Shown here piece by piece: positions 34,101 to 43,100 of a DNA stretch of 64,000 nucleotides. Source of the DNA: Candidatus Omnitrophota bacterium (GTDB lineage: Bacteria > Omnitrophota > Omnitrophia > Omnitrophales > Aquincolibacteriaceae); NCBI GenBank assembly GCA_020632475.1, contig JACKFM010000002.1, positions 238,136-302,135 of the forward strand, given 5' to 3'. Each line of letters begins with the position of its first letter. The first letter of the stretch is position 1. The notes under the pieces were generated by a model that saw nothing but the letters and a program-made list of their open reading frames with translations, had not been told where the DNA came from and did not search any database. The position numbers were made by a program, and so were the translations under genes.

Positions 34101-37100
34101 CGGGTTTTAACTCAAACTCAGGAAACGCGCTTCAGTTTTTTTACGGCCGCCGGACTGTTGCCTTTGGCTGCGGCCGGGGTGGATATTCAAAAGATTGTCC
34201 AGGGCGGACGCGATTATATGGAAACCGCTTTGCCCGAGAAGAAAAAAGATCTGGAAAGCAGTATGCTTGGCGATGCGGCCTTTTTACTGCCGATGCTCAA
34301 TCACGCTTTGGCAGGCAAAGAAACGGATAAACGGGAATTGATTCTTTCGGCGACTTCCGAAGCCCTGGAACCTTTTATGCGTACCGTAGCCCTACACTGG
34401 CTTAATCCCGTTCTGGCCGGAACCAGCCTTTCTGTATCCGGTGCAACTCAACCTCGAGAAAACCATTTTAATCTTCAGGACTATCAAAAGGGCGGAAACC
34501 GTTTTGTGATCGTGGATTTTGTTGAAGAGCATCCCGGCCATGAAGAATTATTAATCGGTCCGGGGGCTAATCCGTCATTTAGAGGCCGCCCTTATACCGA
34601 TCAGAACATGGCCATCCGCCGGGGTCGTGCTCGTGCGCTGGAATTTGGTAAAAGGCCGACGGCATCGGTCATGATCCCTCACGTGGATGAACAAATGATG
34701 GGGCTTTTAGTGGCACAGTTTCAGATGATGAGCGAAATTTTTGCACAGCGTTTTCGCCAGAAAAAATCCGATGATGCGAAAGCTGACCGCATAGAACCGC
34801 TGAGAGCAAAATTTCAGGACGAGTTGGAGTCTTCCGTAACCTTGGCTTCGCATGAGGAACCGGTGATCGGCACGATTGAATCCGGACATCTCAGCATTAA
34901 TTTTGAATCGGCCTTTCAAACTCCGGGTTTGAAAGAACGTTTTTATCAGTTGGTTCCGAAACTTTTGTCTTCCATGCTGACGATTATGGATGAACGTGAA
35001 ACCGAAGGGGCTCATGATTTTTTGAATTCTCCGCGTGAATCTCTCGGTGAATTGGCTGAAAAAAGCGAGGACATTGAAGAGTTTATCGAAGGAGCGGATA
35101 CCTTTATTGTAGCCGGTATCGGCGGCTCCAGTGTAGGCGCTAAAGCTATTCTTGATGCGGTCTCAGGTGTTTTTTCACAGAAAAAAGAGGGCCGTAAACG
35201 GCCGCGGATCATTTTTCTGGAAGGGGTGGACCCCAACATGATTTTTGAACAATTGGCCGACGTGGATCTTAAACAGGCCCGTATCCTTTACACTTCCAAA
35301 TCAGGTGAAACCAACGAACCAAATGCAAATTTTAATACGGTCAGGGAACTTTATGCCCAGCAGGGCATTACCGGTGAGGCCTTTGCCGCCTATGCGCAGA
35401 GAATTACCGATCCTGAAACCGGAGAATCCCATAAAGAAGCTGAGGCGATCGGTGAAACCGAACATGCGCATCCGCAGAAAATCGGCGGACGTTTTACGGC
35501 TTTTACCAAAGTCGGTTATATGCCGCTTTTGGCCAGCGGTGATGTGGACGTGCAGGCTTTTCTGGAAGCGGCCGCGTCTCACGTGGATCGTGTCTTTCCC
35601 TCCGACAAAACGGCAGTCAAAGAGGCCGCCGATGAGCTATCGCAGACACTGAAGGCCCTTAAACAAACCAAGAGTGATATCGATGCCCTTCAGGCAATTT
35701 TGGTTGAAATGAATTTTGAGACACAGAACGTTGCCGGTATTCGTGATTTTGTTCAAGCCAAGAGAGAAGCTGTGCGCGGCTGGAAAGAGCAATACGACCG
35801 GACTCCGGCCGAAGAATTCAAAGTCAGAAATACTCTGCTTGAAGATATTGCAGCGACGACAAAATATTTTGATCCTTTTGATTCTCGTTTTGATGAAACC
35901 GAAGACGATCAGAATTTCAGGAATCTGCGTCAGAAATTACTCGATGATCTTAGCGATGCCGATCATGCAAATAGGCAGGCAAAAGAAAAGCTGCCTCAGC
36001 TTCAACAACAGGCGGTTGAGATTCTTAAAACCAATCCCGCGGTTCTGCTCGGCGGAATGAGATACCTAATGAATCATCCGTCGACTAAAGATGAGAAAAA
36101 TCCGGATGCGCGTTCCAATAATACGATCGTTTTGCTTTCCGAAAGATTGCGCGGGATGGCCGAATGGGAAATACAGCGGGATAATGAAAGTATCGGAAAG
36201 CCCTCAACCGATAAGTTTACTACGGCAGTCGTCGGTACGGCTGAAGCGGTTTCGGGTTTTAATGCTTTTGCCGGTTCCCAAACCCGGTTTTTTACTCTAG
36301 TCCGTCAGTTATTGGCGCGGCCCGAAGAGCCGGTAAAAGCCGGCTTTATGAACAATACTTCTTTGGCAGAAGTGGATGATGCCGTTCATGACGCCTTAAA
36401 ACAAACACTGATTGAAAGAAGACAGCCTGTGGCCGCTGATATTACGCTTTTGCCCGGAGATCATGCCGAGGCTGAAACGGCTTTAGCCGAAATGATGATG
36501 ATGGAGATGATTGCCACCGTAGTTGAGGCCAAAAACTATGCTAAGGTGGATTACTCTGATGAACCCGGCGTTAAAGAACAGAAACGCCGCGCGCTTCATA
36601 TCCTTGAGCAGATCCGTGCTAAAGAACGTAAAAGCGTCAAAGGTAAGAGCCAAAAAACGAAAAAGCCTTTGGAAGGATCGATTGATTTAAAAGAAGCTGC
36701 GCCCGGCATTGATGAGGGTGTTGAAAGAATTTTAGAAAGTTTTGTGCGTGATGCCGCGCTTAAGATTGGCGATGAAATCCGCTATGGGAATTTCGGCAAT
36801 CCCGAAGAGCGCGAAGCAAACGTAAAACAGTTGATTGTGGATGCACTCGGACAGCATGCGGATATCGGTGCCATCTGGTTTCGCGATGAAGATGCCCCAA
36901 GGCCGGTCAGCGCATCAGGCGCTTATACGGTGGTGATTACGCCGGTGGACAATGCCGAGGCGATTGAGCGCCGTAATGTTGGTGTGGGAACCATGATCGG
37001 TATTTATAAAGACGTTGAATATAAAATTAATCCTAAAAAACATTTGACGCGTGAAAACCTGGAAGCCTCCATGATTCTTTTTCAGGGACCCGGCGGCGCC

Positions 37101-40100
37101 ACACGCTTTTTCGGATCCTTACGCGAACGTGACCATGGCATTCAAAAAGAAACAGTTTATGATTTTTCCAATGATGCGGACGGTGTTTTTACGGGTGTGG
37201 AAAGCCCCAAACGGTCGGATATCAAGCCGTTGATTGAAATCGGTTATTCGGGGAAGACCTCCGGCTTTTTCGGCCGCTTTATCGACTGGTCCCGGGCCTT
37301 GATAAATTTTTACCGCAAATGGGTGACCAAAGGGCCCAAAAACCGTTATAGCAATTCTGTCGCGGATGTTTATGAAATTCTTTTAAACAGCGGTCTTTTG
37401 GTGGAAGCCATGACGCCGCTTGAAGCTCAGCTGGTGGGTGCAATTTTTGAGGACTCAAGCGGTAACGGCCGATCGCTGGTGATGACCGCTGAAGGGCCGC
37501 GTTCTGCAACCAGCAACGATTTAAGTCAATATGAAAATCCTTTTTCAACGAATGCACAACTCATCGGTCATTTCGGCAGTCAGGAAAATATCGATTGGCT
37601 TGAAGTGGATATGGCCCTGCCGCGCCATGATCAGGAATTCGGCGAACAATTCTGGAATCAACTCGGTGATTTGGCTCAAAGAATCGCGACCGCAAAAAAG
37701 AAAACACCCGCTAAACGTACAGCTTCGGATAAAGCCCTGATCGCCGCCGTACCTGCATTGGTTTCAACGATTAAAATTCTGGGCCGTAAAGGGATTAAAG
37801 ATAAAACAACTCCCGTGCTTCCCGGAAAAATTTCATCGGTTGAAGACTATATGAAACTTTTGGTCTCGGATGCGGATTATGATCAGCTGGTTCAGGACTT
37901 GCAGGAAGCTTATGAGCCGGGCCTTTCCAGCGCTCAGGTGATTGCAAAACTTAATACAAAGTATGACGGTGATTTTGCCGGTCAGTACCGTCATTTGGGT
38001 GATGCCAATGCGCGTTTGGAGCTCAAACGCAGAATGCGTGCCGCCGGATGGGGACGCGAACAGTCGGTTTTGCGGAACAAAGTTTTTACCCTGATTCGCC
38101 GGGCACATGAAAAATCCTCACTTGCCGAGCTGGTCACGGATATTCAGGAGGCTTTAGAACCCGCGACGGTTAAACAGGCAAGTACATTTAAAGAAACGCT
38201 GAAATCACTCAAAGGTTATTATCGGGATAATGCGGTGACCGTGGTCAATCAAGGCTGGAAAAAGCCGGCCCCGGCTAAAGACAAGGGCATTTCGCTCAGA
38301 AAAGTGACCGAGGAACACGAAACCGTGACTGATCATCTTGATCAATCTTATCAGCGCTACCGGGATGAACATGCCGGTGAACTTGATGACAATGAAGACG
38401 AACAGTTCAGACAGATGAAGGAAATCGTGCGTGCGTTTGAGATGATTACAATTCATGAAAATCTGCCGCTCTTTTTGGATACGGGGGCCGGAGAATATAC
38501 CTCGGCGGTCAATACCAGTGCGGATGAATCTTCAGTGGCCGATGACCTGATGCATGACCATTATCTGGGCGTGAATACAAAATATAAAGTGCCTTTTCAG
38601 GCTCCTAAACAATACGCACAGGATCCGGCCTTGAAAGACATCAAACGTATCCATGAATCGGGGCGCAGAATTATTTCGGAAGAAAATAAAGAGGGTGAAG
38701 GTGTTCCCAAGGTCACTGACGGGGCCATCTGGAATAAAGAAAATAAAGAGAATCTTTTTGACATTGAAATTGATCCTCTGGACGGTTCTTCCAAGGTCGC
38801 GACCAACGGTACCGTAGGCGCAATTATTACCATTTATAAAAAAGGAACCCGGGAGATTGTTGCTGCCGGTTATGTGCTTTTCGGTGCGCAAACCCGGTTT
38901 GTCTTTGCTTCCAAATATGACAGCTCGGCATATGAATATGCCCTGACCAAAGAAGGAAAGACGCCTAAACACTCTCCGCGTTTTGTCAAAGTCGGCCAGG
39001 CGCGCACACTTCCTCCGGCCGGCCGAAAAAACGGACTCTACCTGGCCCTTGGCGGAACCCGCACGAAGTGGGACGCGTCTTCGGCACAGAAACTTTCAGC
39101 CTTTATTGAACGCACCATGAGCGGCAGCGCAGGCTATTCGGGCTCCTTTGTTTCCGACAATCTTTCCAATATGGAAACCGATGTGCTTGATTATGAAGTG
39201 GGCGGCGGTGTTTATCTTTATATTGCCGAAAAGGGCGGTAAAAAATCAGGCCGCCTGCGTCCGCATGAGACAAGGCCCGTGGCTTTTCTGTTGGAGCGTA
39301 TGGGTGGTTATGCCTCAACCGGTTATGTGGATATTATGAGCGTGGAACCCGAAGAACCGCAGGATGTGGACCCGGTCATTATCGGTTCTTATGATATTGC
39401 CAAAGAATACGAAGACCGCATGGTCAATGACGCGGTGGACCGGGTGGTCGCTGATATTTCCGGGCCTCCCGGCCGGGAAGGAGCGCAGAGGCTTCACCAA
39501 ATGGCTCCGGCCGATTTATATGAAAAGGCCCATCAGGCGGCAAGCCGTATTGTCACCCGCGCTAATGACCTTCGGTTGCATCCCGAAGAATATGAGAATA
39601 TTGCTCATCGAACCGTTGCGTTTATTCAAGGGCAGAAGAGGCAGGAGGCAATCGGCGAAGGTGAGACACTGATTCAGTTTTTGAATGACGAGCGCCGTAC
39701 CCAAGTAGGCCCGGCCAAAGACAAACAATATTTGATCGATATTCCTTTGCGCTATAAGAATTATTATCAGGCCCGTTTGCGTAACCGCGCAAGCAGCGCC
39801 GATCTTGATGATGCGCAGTGGAATGCATTAATGCAGGACGTTCGTGACGGTTATGTCAAAGTCCGTTTCGAGGCGGATAATGGCGGAAACCTTACACGCA
39901 TTAATTTGCTGGATGATATCGATAATGAAGATTTTGTTCAGCAGCTTGAGGACCGCAAACTTGCGGGCACAAAATCTGAATTAAGAGCTTTGACTGTTGA
40001 TTTTGAAGCTCCGCAGGTTTTAATTTCAAATCTTTCCAATCCTGAGAGTCACAGCCGGTTTAATGATGCGGACCGTGAGCTTTTGGCCTTTTTACCCACA

Positions 40101-43100
40101 GAGGGGAATTATGCCATTGGACTCAAGATCGGCGGCACCTCGATTTCAGGAAAACTTTTTGACAGTGACGGTAACGTGATTGCCGAAGCTGCATCGGTTC
40201 CCTCGTTGGATGCCAAAAAAGGAGATGAGGATTACGGACATTTTCTGACACGTATGGCCGGTGAATGGACGGTTCCCGAATCCGAGGCCGAAGAAAGATT
40301 GCAAGAAGAAGTTCTGGGTAAATTGGCCGGGATGTATGCCGGTCTCATTAAACAGGCGCAGTTAGAGCATGCGGATTTTCAATTAAGTAAACTGGAGACG
40401 TTGGGCTTAGCCTATGCCGGACCGCTTTTAGGCGGCGGCCGCGGAACACTAGTACACACTCAGGGAGAAAATGGAACGAGAGATTTTGACGGTACCACCA
40501 GCCAGCATGCACCCAACCTGCCTTTTCCCAAAGGACTTGTTATCAGTAAAGAAATGCAGACACGTTTGGCCGCAGATGGGGATATTCAGAACGCCGATGG
40601 TTTTGATTTTGCAAGCCTTGTTCAGGTTAAGGGTGACGGTCACGCGGGTCTTGAAGGTGAAACCAGTAAATTCGGTACCGTGCCGGGTGCGAAAAATGCG
40701 CTTTATCTGATTTGGGGCACCGGGATCGGCAGTGCATTATTGGCGCAGGGGAATCTCTTTCCGGGCACGGCGCAGAATCAATTTCTTCTCAATGAAATCG
40801 GGCATTCGGTAGTTTATTTTCCCGAGACCGGACGTTATGAGTGGACCAGTGCATGGGCGAAAGGCGAACAGCACCATGAGTCGGGTCAATATTTTGCCGC
40901 TTATCAGGACATTGAAGATTATATGGGCGGTCCCGTGGTCGCAGCCCGTAACGGTGTTCAATCCACTAAACAGTTGAGCGATAACCTTGAGGTGATTGAA
41001 AAAGAAGGTTTCGATTTCGGACGCGGCATTGCCGCTTATTTAAAAGGTGTACGTGCTCAATATGGTCTTGACGTGGTACCCGGGCAGGTTGTGATTGGTT
41101 CGGGCCTTTCGCACCTTAATTTTGGTCCGGATGTTCAAGGCAAACTTTTAAAAGCGATTCAGCGCGGAATGATCGATGAACTCAGCCGTCCTCAAGTGAC
41201 CGAGCTGGGCTTTATTCATGGGCTGCGTAAAACACAGGGTGATTTATTGGCAGAGGTTGAAAGTGCCGGAGATGAAAACGCTCAGCAACAGAAAATTGCA
41301 GAACTTAATGATACGTATGGCGCCTGGTATGTGCAAAATTACCTTGAAGCGCAAAAACAAAAACGTCAGGGATTTGAGGCAGATTCTGCGGTAGGACAAA
41401 TCAACCAGCGGTTTAGCCAGATCAATTCCTTTCAACGCATTCTCGAACAAAAACTAAGCGCGATTGATGATGAGCTGGCCGCCGACCGCCAGACGGCTGC
41501 CGAAGCCGATCGTGCTGCTTCGGATCTTGGGTTAGAGGCCTCTGCACAAGCGGATTTTGACGAGGCAGCGAAGTTTTCACACCAAGCTGTCGAATTGAGC
41601 AATCTTCATCTTTTTGCCGAGGCGATTTTAAGCCTTCAGCAGGCCGTGCAATTGGTTTTAAAGCATCACGGCATGTCTGAAGAGGCTCAGTCGATGGTTT
41701 CATTAAGAGAAGCACAAAGGACTCTTTTGGCTCTGCATAATCAATTATCCTTTGATGAACGCAGCCGGCAGAATCCCGATCACGATTTTGGTCCGGCCTG
41801 GTTTTTGCGGCAAAATTTGACTTTTGGTCATCCAAGTTTGCCTGTATCGGAAATTCCGGATCTGGATGACGGGGTTACCGATCATGTCTATACCGTGATG
41901 CGCCGACTTAACGGTAAGGTGGTCTCGATTGAAATTCCCAAAGACCACGAAGACCGGGAGCTCGGGATACGCTTTGTCCTGCGCAAATGGGATGAGCGCA
42001 AATTCGGTTATCAGACCGCCGTGCTTGATCATGTCGATGTCGGAGACATTGTGCTTGATCCGTCGCATCAGGAAGTCTTACCTGTAGAGCAAATCTTTAC
42101 AGCCATCGGACAGGCGCTTAAGGCCGGTCAGCCGGCGCAGACTGCGTTGGAAGAAGCTTTTAGAATTATGATGACGCCTAAATCAGAACTGCGTGCAGAT
42201 CGCCGGTGGGTGAGTCAGGAAATCGAACAGCGACAGTACAATCCTCCGTTTAAAGTCATGGGTTATTTAACCGATGAGCAGGTCGGAGAAATTGAGGCCC
42301 TGTTTGGCCAGGATAACAGCCCTGTCCAAAAAGCGTTGGCTTATTACAAAGCACTCCATGATGAACATCTCAGTGTCAAACGGGTGGTGATTCAGTATGC
42401 TCCGGATTTACGCAAAACCGATGTTTCTGTGCGGCCGGACGGAACTCTAACAGTGTCCCTCTTAGAGGGGTGGCAGGATGGTGATCTTCAAATTGGTATT
42501 CTGAGTGCTTTTGCCCAGTGGCTCACCATCGCTGATCTCGAAGCAAAGGGTATTTATTTAGACCGCATGGAAGAGGAGGGATTCCGCCTATCCATTCTCA
42601 GTACCCATACGGTTTATGATTGGCAAACAGGGCAAGCCAGGCCGTCAGAAGATATTCCAGATATGAGTGCGACTTTACATGCGATTCATGAAAGACAGAA
42701 TATTCGCAATCTTATGCGCATGGGGGTATCGTTTGACTATATTTTGGCGCACATCACAGCAATCATGATCGAAAATTTTAGTGCCCAATCTGAACGAGAG
42801 CCTTCCTACCGTTTTGTTCCTAATCTTGGGATTCCTTATCATGAGGGAGGAACGGTCTATGAAAGTGATATGTGGCTTGCCGCATTAAATGTTTTTCTTT
42901 TTGTCTCTGTTTTTAATACCGAGCATGATAATCCCGCGACTCGCCAATGGCGCCAACAAAAGTTAGCGGATATTTGGCAGGATATCACGACAAAATTTTT
43001 TCCTGAACATAATCCGAATCATCCGCTTGTACAGGCATTGCCTTATATCGGACCTTTAGTGGAAATGCTGGGTCTTGATCAATTTATTTATAAAGCGGAA

